64,000 nt of DNA from Tetraselmis striata (Eukaryota; Chlorophyta; Chlorodendrophyceae; Chlorodendrales; Chlorodendraceae): positions 124,001 to 188,000 of the forward strand of contig VCJN01002791.1 in assembly GCA_006384855.1 (NCBI GenBank), read 5' to 3'. Made by a program: the position numbers and the translations under genes. The notes beneath the pieces are model-generated. The model searched no databases. It was not told where the DNA came from and was given only the letters and a program-made list of their open reading frames with translations. Position 1 is the stretch's first letter. Every line of letters begins with the position of its first letter. Positions 23,109-35,299 of this stretch are shown one piece after another.

Positions 23109-23927
23109 CACAACACCACTTCCAGCGGTAACATGTACGACATTGCGCGATCCAAATACGGTGCGAATAATCTGTCCGCGCGCGCCACGCCCCTACGCCG
23201 CGGGGTCCGCGTCGCACCCCCTGCAGTTCCGGGCGGGTACTGGGCGGGCGGGCTCAGTATTTTCCCGGCACTGCGGGCGGCCAAGCATGCATCCACTACA
23301 CACCCTCGTCCAGCCCACTAGCTCCCGCCCACCCCGTAGCCCTACCTCCTGCCCCCTTTGAGGACACATAGCGATCATGGCTGGCTCGGGCGGGCGCGTA
23401 TATGTCCCGGGACGACGGCCAAGAGGGCCACCCTCGCGAGTGCCGCCCGATTGACCAACCCCATCAGGGATTCGCGTTGTGCTGACACCATACGTCTTTA
23501 GGGCCAGAACCGCTCGAATAGACAGGCAGCTTAGTCGAGATAGAAGGCCTAAACAGTGTACGTTTCCCCCTAGCTCGTCCGACCGAGCATGTGCCATCGG
23601 TGCGAAGTTTATGGTTGGAGCGGCGCTCAGATCGGTTGATATGGGGTGGCCACGGAGATCCCGCAGCACGCCGCTTACGCGGCCGTAGCGGTCGCGACCC
23701 GCCCACCCTCGCCGCATAAAGAGGCACTTCTGGCGCAACGGGCGGTCGCGGTGTCGGTGGTTGACAGTCATGGGCTTGCTAGATGCTAGAGCATGGGCAA
23801 TGGGCCGTGCGATGTGCGCGCCGCGTTGCCGCATGTGCACAATGTACCAACGGCGCGAACCGCATATCGGATCTTCGATTCGGACAGTTTTCGCAATATC
23901 GTACGGGGTACCGCAGGAAGTGTTGTG
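23109..23927 (-). mobile_element. 0.8-kb unit with terminal inverted repeats, right copy
   Basis: Inverted partner of the unit at 18529-19310. On the minus strand it starts CACAACACTTCCTGCGGTAC and ends with the complementary sequence. It is about 40 bp longer than the left copy, mostly from a small insertion rich in CCCG near its distal end. ORFs up to 215 codons across it are not conserved between copies in a way that suggests a protein. Confidence 0.65.
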
Positions 23928-26900
23928 TCTTAATATGACGGCGGTTTAAAATCGCCCCTGCCCGCTGTCTGCTGATCAAAACAGTCTAACAGTCTGCTGG
24001 GGGGGGACTGCCACGGGAGGCGACACAGTTGGGACAGTCATAGGGGCAAGGCTTGTCAGATTGTTACACCGTCTATGCTAAAACTACATCACTTGTGCGT
24101 GCTGCTACTCGCTACTTTACTGGCTATGGGCAACTATGTCTCATCTTTAGCTTCAAGCACTTTGTCTGGTGGCCCGACTATACCTCATCTGTCCGCAGCC
24201 AACTCGTCTCCAAAGGGGGGTGGAGCATCTACTCAGCTGGTTTCACTGCAAATTTCGTGACTCGACTAGTATAGAACAAGATCCTATATGCCATTATCTA
24301 TCTACCCATTGCATGATGGGAGTCATTACGGAGGCAGCTCGCCCGGTGGCCTCGTCCACATCCCACGTCCATGTTTGGGCTACGGCAGGAAGGTTGCCAT
24401 GAGTGATGCTACGGCACTTGTTGGGTGCGGGTAATCGGGGACGATGCCACCCGCAAGGTCGGCTTCCCACTTCTTGACAGCCTCTTAGTCTGCGTACATT
24501 GGTCGCCATGTCATGGGGAAGGTTCATGTACAAGTAGCCGGACAGCAAGGCCGTAGCCGCGAGCGATATTGCTGTGGACAACTTGAACTTGTCGTCGACG
24601 AAGGCTTCCCGCAGCTTTGGGTTTCCTAGTGGGTCCTTCGCGATGCACACTCCCGAGGCGTGGTACAGCTGATCCCGCGCCGCAGCGCGCTATGTCCGTC
24701 CCGTCGACTTCGCTTAGAAAGCCTCCATCAGAAACCGGGGTATCGTTCGGCGGGTCTAAGAGGAAGAACTTCCAGCCCCGGACACTGAGGGTTCCCGGCG
24801 GTGAGGATGCCCGGCCATGTCTGTTCCGTGTCCAGAGAGACATACATGTTGTTGTCGCTACTGTGGGTTGCAACCCATCCCGCCTCGAGATGGATGCACC
24901 CCCTTATTTCCACCAATTGTTGGTCGAGGTAACGGGTGAACTTCCTAGGGACGCCGTCGTACGCTGGGGTCAGTTACTGGTTGGCCATACTCGGCGAGAC
25001 GAGGAACCATGAATGGTGGGTAACGCTGGGTGCCGGCGGCGGGTGGGTGCTGGTTGAGTAGCTGGGTTTAGGTTCGAGGTAGCTGGGATAAGCCGACAAT
25101 TTTGCGGCACCGTGTGCCAACCGGCCTCTTGAGACACTACAAGCCGTCGGCAGCTCTGACGTAGTCAGTTGCTTGTCTCACTGTTCGGGCTTGTGCAGAC
25201 GCGTATCGTCAAATTAAAAGCTCATTATGCGACCTCTGCCCAGTTAAGGGGTAGTTACGGGCGAATTACGACCCTATAACACGTATGTGTCAAATGAGGA
25301 CACATGTGATGTCCTCATTTACACGCAAAATACGGTCGCCATTCGGGATAGGACTCAGGAGTTAACACAATTTCGGGGATAGCATGGTATGGATACGCAG
25401 CAAGCCGGGTACTCGCACTACTGCTACGACTTGCGCTATGCAATAATATCGGAGCGCAAGTCGTCCAGGCGCGGCGCTGGACTTTTGAAAGCAGCAGCTG
25501 CGCCTACCTGACGCACACTCGCACACCCGCAAGACATTCCGTAGCTGCTCGTCCCCCAACACCCTCCATCACGGCTAAGCAAGCCAAGCTACTTCCAGGC
25601 ACCCCCGTGGGCAAAAAGCTGAGAGGCCTCGAGGTATCACCATACCAGTCGGCGGTATGTGCATGACGGACCACATCCCTGAGGACGTGCGGCACGCGCT
25701 ATTCCACGGCCATGCGACCAACTGCCACATCCGCGTTCACCCAGCGCAACCCCTGGGCGGGGACGCTCTCGGCTATGATCTCGTGGACATACTGAACAAC
25801 TGCGCTGAGCGGAAGCAGAACGACGAAGCCGAAAAGGATAACATGCGTGCTGCAGCTTTTTAAATGTCCGATGATGACGTCGTCTCGATGTATTTTACGT
25901 CGTGCGAACCTGACGCGTTGCGTGTCTAGATATTGAACCCATCACCCGAGGCAGCCCCCCCCCCCCCCCCCCCCCCCCCCCCCGCCCGCGCGGGTAATCT
26001 GACATGGGCATTGGCAATCAGAACGCCTCCGTCGACGGTCTATGCCATACTCCCACGAGCCGGGGGCTGGATTCCACTTTGAAAGGTACAGTGAGTCGGC
26101 GGGTGGTTCGCATGACTTCAGAGAGGATTTGAATTTCACAAGCGTTGACCGCCCCGTGCTGCGTTTTTGTTGTTGCTCCTACCTGCAGCCGAGGACAAGA
26201 CGGTGCTGTCAACTGTCTTTAAAGAATGCTGGTCGCGCGACACTCCGACGGGGATCCCTTACCCTCTGAAGAAGACGCCGAGGTTTCCCATCGCCACGCG
26301 CGCCCTCGTACATCGAGCGGATATGCTGCGCTACCTTCAACTTCCGTGCCGGCTACACAACCGAAAACCGCTGCTACGCCAAGGAGACCGTCACTGCCGC
26401 GTTTCGAGAGTACAGCCCCTCCCCTTCCTCCCAACCCCACTGCGACCAACCTTGTGGGCTGTGCGGATGATGCACCTTATGCTATCCAGGGAGCAAGGGA
26501 ACGTGAGGAACTACCTCGCTCGGCACTACTTCCGGGATGCGTTGGGCAAGGACGCCCACGGTAGGAAGAAGGGACCATTGCCGAGCGAGGACCGAGTGAC
26601 TCGCGAAGGCCCGCAACCTGGCATAGGCATGGCAGCAGAGCGAGCTCGGGAGGTACTACCAAGCCGGCTAGTGCCGCGCTTCTAACGTGGTGTTCAAGGC
26701 CGAGGAGGAGGTCTGCGAGGCGACGCCGCACTCGAAACCCGCAGGCGGGTCGCGTTTGCTTCGCACTTGTTCGATTGCACAGCCACCGCCGCGACAAGCA
26801 ATCAATACGCATGTTGAATTTTGCAGTAGCTGTGCCAGACCCCCGCCCAGCCTCTACGTTTGGCGGTAAGCCGATCGTATCAAGTGTTCAGCGCAACAAG

Positions 26901-27500
26901 GTCGTGGTGTTGGCGCCGGCGGGCACCGCTGCATCGCCAATGCTCCATGGTTTTGTGGGCGTGTTGGCGCGGCAACAACAGAAGGCGGGCGGCATCATCA
27001 ATCACAACACCAACGCGGTCAAGAACCTGGCCGCCACGCAAGCCTTCCCCGGCGACAACGTCGACGAGGGAAGTTGCCCGGAGCCCTCGGGCAAAAAGGC
27101 CAAGCAGCCCGTCAAGCCCGCGTCGGGAGTGGCGGCCCGGGGCCGGGGCGGTGCTGGGGCCAGAGTGGGCGGTGGGCCGTTCGGGCCGCGGGCCGGCCGC
27201 CATACCGCGATGGCGATAGTCGCTGCCGCCACCCGTGAGCAGCAGGCCCGTCGCCGTGGTGGTCCTGGCCGAAACCGGATGTAAATGATTTATTCCGCTT
27301 GCCCAATATGCCGCGCTCCTCGCCGCCCACTGCCGCGCACTCTCGCGCTATCGCGCGTCATGACGCAACACGATTGTCGGGCTTCTAGAGCCAACAGCAA
27401 AAGATATAGTCCACCGTGGATATAGCGTCACAACGTGATATGCGCGTGATGGAGTTCATTACGAGTGTGTCACAGAAAGGCTGCATACGAGTGTCATTAT
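23928..27500. other. Repeat-rich region without supported genes
   Basis: Possible coding debris is seen at 24300-24950 (-) and as two ORFs of 172 and 169 codons at 26167-26685 and 26775-27284 (+); the latter is rich in Ala, Gly and Arg near its end. None shows a recognisable domain. A 27-nt C run lies at about 25957-25983, and a strong hairpin at 25287-25324. In this context these are most likely decayed mobile-element sequence. Confidence 0.45.
25287..25324. other. Strong 15-bp-stem hairpin
   Basis: GTGTcAAATGAGGACA is followed by a short loop (CATGTGA) and then TGTCCTCATTTACAC. The stem is 11 perfect pairs plus 4 more beyond a single bulged base. There is no flanking gene, so a terminator or regulatory role cannot be argued; it may be a miniature palindromic element. 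Confidence 0.6.
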
Positions 27501-27599
27501 GCTAGTAAGATTACGGGGTAAATACATAGTATTGCATGCTAATTACTAGGTGGTCCGGTAGGCAGGCTAGCTTAATGCCCCCACCCCCCAACCCACCCA

Positions 27600-29650
27600 C
27601 CCCCAAAGACGGTTGGTCGCCAGAAGGGCGAACGACCGCATGGCGCCACTCGGCGCTCAGTGATGCTGGTTCAGACGTGGGAATGCGAACATGTAACGGC
27701 ACGGAGGACGTTGCATCCGTCGAGGTGGGGGAGGAAGCTTTCCACGGCGAGTTGGCGTTGGCGCTCGTCCGCCGAGCTCCGGAATCCCCGTGCCTCCAGC
27801 ATATGCCGTTCAACACCCGCCCCACCCGTAGCCTGAATGACGGTGTGCAGACAAGCCGTCTCCACCGGGCGGTGGATAATAATAGACTTGCCGTTGGACT
27901 GACCGCGGGCAGCGATGTCCACCACTGTAGATTGCGGCGGAGCTGCGGCGTCATCCGGACGCGCCCGCCCCACCGGTCATCGATCTCGGAGTGGAGCTCC
28001 CGCATGAAGAATCTTGCCGCCGGGACATCGCCGGAAAGATGTAGTGTGCCTGCCATGCCAGTGGCTGCAGCTCGCGTACCGGGAGCCACATGGCGTTCCG
28101 TGTGGCTCGGCCGATGAGATACGTGGCATGCGAGAGCTGGTCTAGCTTGTCTGCCGGTGCGTAGAACATGCCGGACGCTGAGTCGATGTCCACCCCTAGG
28201 TGCCTGCCGAACTTGCAAGGATCCCAAAAGCCCCTCTTGGGGTTGCGGTGCAGCCCCAAGGCGTCGAGGAAGCTGGCGTGCCGCTGAAAGTCCGCTGCAG
28301 CGACGCGGAGGAGAGAATGAAGTCGTCCACGTACGGTAGTAGGATGAGCGCCCACCTCCGCCTGGTCCGCCGAAGGTAGCATTTGCTCCGTGTGGGTCGT
28401 GTAGCCGATGAGGGGGCTGGGGCTCGGGTTTCCGGAGTTGGGTAATGAACACTTGGCTGAGCGTGACGAAGTAATAGGGCGAGATGCTCCAGCCCATTGG
28501 CAGACCGGCAAGTCAGTAGAGCTGACCTCGGGTGTCCATGGTGAAGTACTCGGCCCTCCGATGCGATGCCTAGGGCATGACAACCGTCTTCTATATATGT
28601 CGAAGGAGAACATGTAGTGTCCCTTCTTCGTGAGATGTCGCGCTCTCAAGAAGGTCTCCAGCTTGAGCCGCTAGCGCACACAATAGGAGTTGAGCACGCC
28701 GAGGTCGATGATGCAGCGCCTATGGCCGTTGACGTCGGGCTTCGGTTCTAACATGAGTATTGACAGCACTTGCGGCAGGTGCCAAAGCCCCACACGCCGG
28801 ACTCCACGAAGCGGGCAAGCTCGCCCTCGAGGAAGGTGAGCTTTGCCGGCATAGTGTCCGGCATGGTGATGCCGTTTGAAAGGGGGGTGGGGGCGGTTGT
28901 GCTTGAAGGCGATCCGGACGCCCTCCATGATCCACCGTAAGACTTGATCGCGCTCGCTCCGACGTCTTGCCATTACCGCCATTGCCGCCGCACGCGATGT
29001 CGCATGTAGCTTGAACTTGGATAGCATGACCCGGAATGGAGAGGCACACCGTCATCTCTGCTCCTCGGCGTGCGGGGTAGTAGTCGTCTCCGCGGGGGTG
29101 TCGGGCTGTGGCTTGCCCTTGATCTTGTCTTTGTCCTTGTTCTTATATAGTCCACCCTCTCATCTTTGGTAGCTCGCTCTGCGCGCTCTTGCTTCTTGAT
29201 GCGGCTTTTGCCGCGGCCGCCGCCTCCGCCGCCGCCCTTGAATTGCGCGGCTGCTTGTGCCTTAGGTTGTCCGCCTGTTGGAGGCCGACTTCGAGTCGTC
29301 TGTCGTCCGGGGCATTGAGGAGGCCGTGGACGCCATCGATCGCTAGAGCGTTCGGCGACGTTGGTGTCGAAGAAGCGGGAGTAGACGAGGTGCTCGGCGA
29401 CACGTTCCTCGCCGGTAACTGCCTTCTTGAGCTTGAAACTCCGGAGGTAGGTGAGCCGGTCTTCAGTAACAGCATGCCCGCACGTCGCGATCGTGCGAAT
29501 CGCGGAGTCGAGTAGGTCGTTGCCGTTCACGGTGTCATGAGTTGTGGCGTTTCCCACGCGAAGCGTTGATGCCAGAGCGTCCGCGAGCGCCGCGTGCGCA
29601 GAGGCGGTAAAAAACAACATAGCACCGCATGTGTCGATACTCGGCGCACG
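27600..29650 (-). mobile_element. DIRS-type retrotransposon remnant (gag-like, reverse transcriptase, start of RNase H)
   Basis: An old, broken copy on the minus strand. Upstream (about 29620-29000) is a gag-like region ending in a Gly- and basic-rich tail. Then come reverse-transcriptase blocks: MLEPKPDVNGHRRCIIDLG near 28740, MGWSISPYYFVTLSQVF near 28490, and a downstream stretch with LHRNPKRGFWDPCKFGRHLG near 28230. An RNase H-like SFLPHLDGCNVL is near 27710. The YR-retrotransposon (DIRS) type is inferred from these RT/RH sequences. Several breaks are present. It may be a separate copy from the fragment at 19660-21060 or part of the same one split by later insertions; both are listed separately. 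Confidence 0.6.
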
Positions 29651-29739
29651 TCGCGTGCTTCTTCTCTATAGTGGCCCCACTCGTCATTGCGCAGGCTCCA
29701 TAACCCACCGGGGATGGTGGGTCCTATGGGGGGCATAGA

Positions 29740-30580
29740 CTCGGCGCATGCCCGTGGCAGGTGTAGTCTATCCGGTCGCGCGGATCGATGAACGCCGCGT
29801 GCTAGCCGGGGGATTTTGCAGGGAAACCGGGGGGAGTGTCGTCCTCGCCCTCGTCGTCACCCTCGATGCCATCGGCTGGCGTCGTGGGTATGGTTTCCCG
29901 CAGTTGTAGTTGTTGAATGGACGAAGAGGTGCATGAGTCTAGCTCGTCGAGTCGCAACGTCATCCGATGTACCATCGCAGTGAGGCTAGGTAATAAGCGG
30001 TGTCAACTGTCGAACTTGTGGCGTTGCCTCCACCGCCCCCCTCATCCAAATCGTAAAAATCGCCCGACAGCTGTGTGTTGTCTATGGTACGGCATGCTTT
30101 TGCCATTTGCAGTCATCGCGGCGAGAGGTTGGCGTCGAACATTGTGTGAGATCATGTGTCAACTTGCGAGACTGCGAGAGTCTGGATGCCGTTGCGCTAG
30201 TTGGAAGTTGGCGCAAAGGCAGAAGGTGGAGATGCTGCCGCATCGTGTGGCGTCATATATGGGCGAGAGGCGGGCGCGATGGGCACACGGCTGTATAGCG
30301 TACTAGACGCGTACGGCGGAATTTGTAACGTTGGCGGGTAACACCCGTCGTACTTATAGCCCCGTGTCGACGTGTAGTTCATCAAACCTCTATAATTTTA
30401 TTCAAGATGACGATCAACATTTCTTTATAAAATATATACCGTACAGTAATAAGGATATATATTTAAAATTATCTGCCTGACGATCCGTCGGCACTGCCAT
30501 ATAGCGCTAGTCGCTATATTTACATGAGCTAGCTGCAGAAGGCTGCACTGCAATACAGGGTAGCCTCTGTAGTAACGCTT
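29740..30580. other. Spacer between retroelement remnants
   Basis: An ORF of 129 codons at 29917-30306 (+) shows no domain. The rest is AT-richer sequence with a short TATATA stretch near 30430-30470. I see no gene here. Confidence 0.4.
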
Positions 30581-30582
30581 GT

Positions 30583-32103
30583 TTGATGTACGGATTAGTA
30601 CCGGTACCGGTAGTGCCTTGCACGTTGGAGGTCACGGACGGGGCGGCGCGCTTCAACGCCGACGATGGGTTTCTGGCGGACCTTCCGGAGCACGTTTGGC
30701 CGGCTCTTCACGCCTTCCGCACGTCCATCAAGGCGCAAGTGGGGCTGGAGGTGCGCTTCGACAAGATGCAAGCGTACAACGCAGACATGGAGGCCGCGCG
30801 GCGTGAGGCTCCGGCCGACATCGAATGTCCTGAGTTTTGTTTCGGCATCGCGGTCCTCAACGTGCCGCTCGGATCGCCAGAGTATGTGTAGGCGTACATG
30901 CGCGGCAAGGCAGCGGAGCTACGAGAGGACGAGGTGGACGCTAGCATGAGCAAGCTCCTATCTGCCAAGCCCAGCCGTCGGCACACCCACGCCCTGCATC
31001 ACCACGCATAAGCCCTGCTCGAGCATTGCATGCAACACAAGGCGGGGTATTGGCTCCGCAATTGTCTTCCGTCCGAGGTGGAGGCCTCTGCGGAGGCGGT
31101 GGATGCCACCGTCCTTGCGGCGGTCGAGCGGGTGCTAGGGGTCTCTTTTGATCGCTCCACGTACGGCACCGACACCAATCCGGTGGTCACCGATTTCATG
31201 GCGGAGCTTTTGCACGACCCCGACCCCGCTGCAGCGGAGGTGGCTACCTTGAGCGAGGATGCAGTGGCCAGGGCGAGCAGCATGCTTCACTTTCCCACTC
31301 GGTTGAAGGGAGTTGGCATCCGCCGCATGGCTACCGTTCGTGATGCCGCCTTCGTCGGCTGCATGAATGCCATCTTCCCAAGGTTCCTGACTAGGAACTC
31401 CGGCACCAACACCCCCACCCCTGGTTTCTTCGACCCACAGCTCGGGTCCGTCCTTGGCCGAGGCAGCTTCAACGCAACTTCTTCCGCCCGCCGGTATGAC
31501 CACTTCCTCAACGATGCTCAAGGGTCGGACAGCTACGCCGCGGAGATGCGCGAGGCGTGGGGCCGCCTCAAAGCGGCTACTGCTGGCCATCTCGGCGACG
31601 CAGATGCGCGCGTGATGGAGCGGGAAGTGGAGGCTGCGTCGGGCTCGCAAAAGGAGCTGGCGGCATTTCTAGACCATGTCAACAACTCTCGGCTTCGAAA
31701 TGAGGTGTGCGCTCTCCCTGTCACATGTAGGGAACGGATCTTGTTCAACCAGCTCGACGCAGCGTCATGCATGTGGACAGTGGCCATCCCCACCGCGCGG
31801 ACGGTCATGACTCCGCATGAGCTGCGGGAGGTCGCTGCCGGGTACTTCTTTCTGCCTAGCCCGTGCTTGGCCCCGGTGGTTGGGAGCCAGAACATTTTGC
31901 CCTCGACGGAGCACAACCCCGTCACTGTTTATCTATACGGCGACGCGCTCACGAACCTCCCGGCGCCTGGAGACAGTCACTGGCGTGTACGGCACGACGC
32001 TATCGCAGATGCCTTCCGCGATCACTGTGTTCACGACCTAGGTATCGCTGTACGGCGGGAGGTGGATGGCTTGTTCCGGCAGGCAGTGCCTCTCGCACTG
32101 TGA
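30583..32103 (+). mobile_element. Retroelement remnant: C-terminal part of a reverse-transcriptase polyprotein
   Basis: A plus-strand coding stretch, broken in about two places, ends in a 357-codon open frame. It contains LHFPTRLKGVGIRRMATV, then a later block with FNQLDAASCMWTVAIPTAR, ELREVAAGYFFLPSPCLAPV, and WRVRHDAIADAFRDH. This order resembles the region downstream of the RT core in retroelement proteins common in algae and protists; the RT catalytic core itself is not seen. I cannot fix the class (LINE-like versus DIRS-like). The long open part suggests it is younger than the DIRS debris to its left. Confidence 0.5.
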
Positions 32104-32766
32104 GATTCAGATGTGACGTAAATGTCCCCTACTGGTGACGAACGACGACATACGGGGACGATACGGGACGTACGAGGGACGTGGATTGCATACCGAGTAG
32201 CGACGACTATCTCGTGCGACGTGTAAAGTATTATATGAATTTCTCGTTCCGATGATTTCATCAAATTGATATACGCACGCGGGCTCGCGTGTCGCGCGCC
32301 GACGCGGAGCACCCGGGCTAAGTACATGCGGCTGCACGTACTCGTTGCACATCGCTGCATAACGCGGGGTTGCTGGCGTCGCGGTGCGCCACGCTGGCGG
32401 GCCGCGCCCCCGGCCCCTGCCAAGGAGTAATCACGATAAGTACTGGCACGGTGCGGCGGCTGACTCTCGCGAAGCCGTGCCCGCACAGCATTGGTGCTTA
32501 GTTCGCGCGTAGCATCGCGGCACCGCATGCATGTGCCGGCAGGGTGCTGGGAGTGCCGGGCAAACCATGATCGCGGGCTGCCGGCATGCGATCATGGCTT
32601 GCGCGGCAGTCCCAGGGGAGGTGTGGGCCGGTGTCGCGGAGTCGCTGGGCCAGTGGATGCTTTTATTACACTGGCGAAGCATCACTTCGCCGTTGTGGGC
32701 GGTGCCCAGCACAAAACTGCTCCTGCCTAATTTTCTATACATTTGAAATTCAGGCTAGGGGGGCGG

Positions 32767-33500
32767 CTAGGGCACATTTGTGAGGCATGTCAGAGTTGGA
32801 AGCCGCGCTAGGTGTTCCTTGGAATATGTGAGGATACTGCGCCTCCCCGGGCTTACCGTTGAGAAATACCCCTCGCGCCACTTATGGATGGGTTCCATGT
32901 GTGCAAGCCTTGGCGGGGAAGTCGCGGTCCACGTCAAAGGGGCATAGGGGAGGAAAGACCCGACGTGGTACGTGCTCCCGGGGATTGCCGCTCTGTCTGT
33001 CTCCCACTTGTGGGCTTCCTTTGTGATGTCGGACAGGAACCGGCTGAAGCTGTCCGGTTCAAGCCATGTGTGGGTGAGGGCTTCGTGCACCACGCGTGCG
33101 GTCAACCACATGAGTTGGAACATCGGGAACTGCTCCGCCTGGGCCCCGGCGAGGAGAGGCTCCATAGCCCCGTCGTCATCGTTCTCGACGAGTACCGCGG
33201 CCTGCTTCGCAGCGATCTCGAGCATATCCTCGGCGCCTTGCACCCGAGGACATTTTGTAGCGTGTTCTCCTCCACGCTAGCGTATGCTAGTTGGGTTCGT
33301 GTACAACGCTCCACCATCCTGGCCCTTTTATGGGGTGTCATCGTGAGTGCCATGGTGGGCGGAGCCGGGTGGTTTGGGTGCAACGTGGTTAGGGTGCAAC
33401 TGGTGACGCTTCGTCGCCTCATGTGATTGATATCATTGCGAAGCGGACGTACCGTCGCGGCGCTGCTGCGAGATACAGATCGCGGAGTGGGCACCTGCTG
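32767..33500 (-). other. Hypothetical minus-strand coding remnant
   Basis: A 158-codon frame (33243-32767) of acidic-to-neutral globular character with no recognised domain. A second frame upstream overlaps it. Both lie among retroelement remnants and probably derive from one, for instance an ORF1-type protein. Not a supported host gene. Confidence 0.3.
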
Positions 33501-33659
33501 CCGTCGCTATGTGTGCGTGAACATAAAGATAAGCGGCGATATACACCCGACATTAGCCCGGTGTATTGACGCTTATTTGCATAGTCGCAGCGCGAGTAGT
33601 AGTACGATGTATCGGTGCAGTGCCGCGCACGCGCCCGCACGACGTATGTGCGCGCGATG

Positions 33660-33710
33660 TGCGGCACGTTGTGCGGCACGTTGTGCGGCACGTTGTGCGG
33701 CGTTGTGCGG
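33660..33710. repeat. 12-bp tandem repeat
   Basis: The unit GCGGCACGTTGT is repeated three to four times, with the last unit shortened. It lies in gene-free sequence. Confidence 0.85.
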
Positions 33711-33998
33711 CACGACGGGCGGAGGTGTGGGCGGATGTAGGTGGCATGGTAGGTGGTAGGCGGTAGGTGATGTTCGTAGGTGCGGGTCTAAATGCAGCCG
33801 CCACAACTACCGATGATTGTGCAACGCCCCAGCACGCGCATGAAGTACAGGGTCGCCTGACGGTCACCGCCGCTCACCGCTGAACCAAGCGCGGACAGCC
33901 GCGCACTCGCATCTGTGCTGCCTGCCGGTGGTGGGCTACATCCACCCCAACTCTCAGCCCCCCCCCCCCCCCCCCCCCCCCGGCGCGCGCGCGGCAGC

Positions 33999-34375
33999 AT
34001 GCATGCCGGGAAAGGGATGGATATCGAGTGTGTCGAAGGATGACGTGTACATATGCAAGCACTGCCGGGGCTGGGTGACGGGCAATAGTGATAAGACGGC
34101 GCGAGAGCGGCACTTCCTAAAATACCCAAAATGTAGCCACTCGTTGAAGCGTGCGGCTAAGTTGCGCCGCAAGGCCGCCTTATTACAAGCAGCAGCAGCA
34201 GGGGCGGCAGCAGCAGGGGCGGCAGCAGCAGCGACATCAACAGCAGGGGCGGCAACAGCAGGGGCGGCAGCAAGAGTAGCAGCGGCGGTCGGAAACGGCC
34301 CGCCGGCGCCGGTCTCGGACGACGGCGGCTCGTCGGAGGACGATATGATGGGCGTGGGGGATAAACATGCACTAG

Positions 34376-34406
<31 letters not shown>

Positions 34407-34548
34407 CGGCAGCTGTCGCGAAGATTGCAACTCAAACATTCTTCGGCAAACCGCTGCCTGCCGCCCCCCCCCCCCCCCCCCTCGCGTATATTTATGTAAC
34501 GTGAGCACTCTTTGGCAAAACATGGCAGCCAAACCGCCCGTCTCATGA
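33999..34548 (+). other. Zinc-finger-like ORF with alanine-rich repeat and poly-C tracts
   Basis: From the ATG at 33999 the frame reads MPGKGWISS, then CKHCRGWVTGN, then RERHFLKYPKC: a C-x2-C...H-x5-C pattern like a BED- or C2HC-type finger. It continues into an Ala-rich repeat encoded by GCAGCAGCAGGGGCG units (34190-34280), an acidic DDGGSSEDD stretch, and then C runs at 34377-34404 and 34463-34480 that read as poly-Pro. The finger could belong to a transposase or to a small host protein whose other exons are not recognised. The poly-C portions are probably intronic or untranslated. Confidence 0.35.
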
Positions 34549-34995
34549 CCTTTGATCGGACGGCGGGCATGCCCCGTTCGGCAGTACTAGCTATACTGTA
34601 CACAGAATTCCCCACTCCTGCCGAATAGTACGGCTGCGATTCGCGCTCCCATATACTAATAGGCGTAGTTATCCACAGGACGATTCGTCATTGCGCCCGT
34701 GTTCGTACTAGATACCCGATACCGGCTTGATAGATATATTGCGTACTACCCGGTACTACACGGACAACCTCGTACCTTATACGTCAGTGCCATGTAACGC
34801 GTCACCGCGCTAGTACGACTACCACTACAACGATTACAAAAAGGGTTTATCGCCCGCCGGCCATACCGCTGGCGGATGTACTCGTACGTAACTGGATGGA
34901 CATGCCGCCACCAGCAGCAGCCTTCACGGATAATAGTCGTAGTGCTTCGTCACCCGTATGTCACATCTCATTCTCACAGTGTCGGCAACACCGTA

Positions 34996-35283
34996 CCCAT
35001 GGATGAACTCAAGGACCTAGTGCCGGACGCAGAGCTCTCCCTTCCAGCGTTCAACGTCGTGACCGGGAGCTATGATCCCCGTAGCTTGAAGTCCACGCTG
35101 CTAGGGTTCAAGACTATGCGGTCCGGGGTCAAGTACACTGCTGTGCCCCGCACCACGGCTGTGGATCGGTTTGAGCGCTCCCTATTGAGCGACATACAAC
35201 GGGGGTTGGCAGCGCGGGATGCGCCGTGGCACAACACGGAGCCCGGACAGAAGGGTGCTCTTCGAGACATCCTGGATATGTAG
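34996..35283 (+). other. Hypothetical 95-codon ORF, probably mobile-element derived
   Basis: From MDELKDLVPDAELSLPAF to LRDILDM the sequence looks like real protein (mixed composition, few low-complexity residues), but I do not recognise a family. Sequence after it in other frames also has coding character, which suggests a decayed larger frame. Confidence 0.3.
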
Positions 35284-35299
35284 GATTACACGGGCATGC

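Noticed and set aside
33954-34615. Gly- or Leu-rich minus-strand ORFs at the poly-C region
   Set aside because: Translation of homopolymer and GCA-repeat complement; no independent coding evidence.
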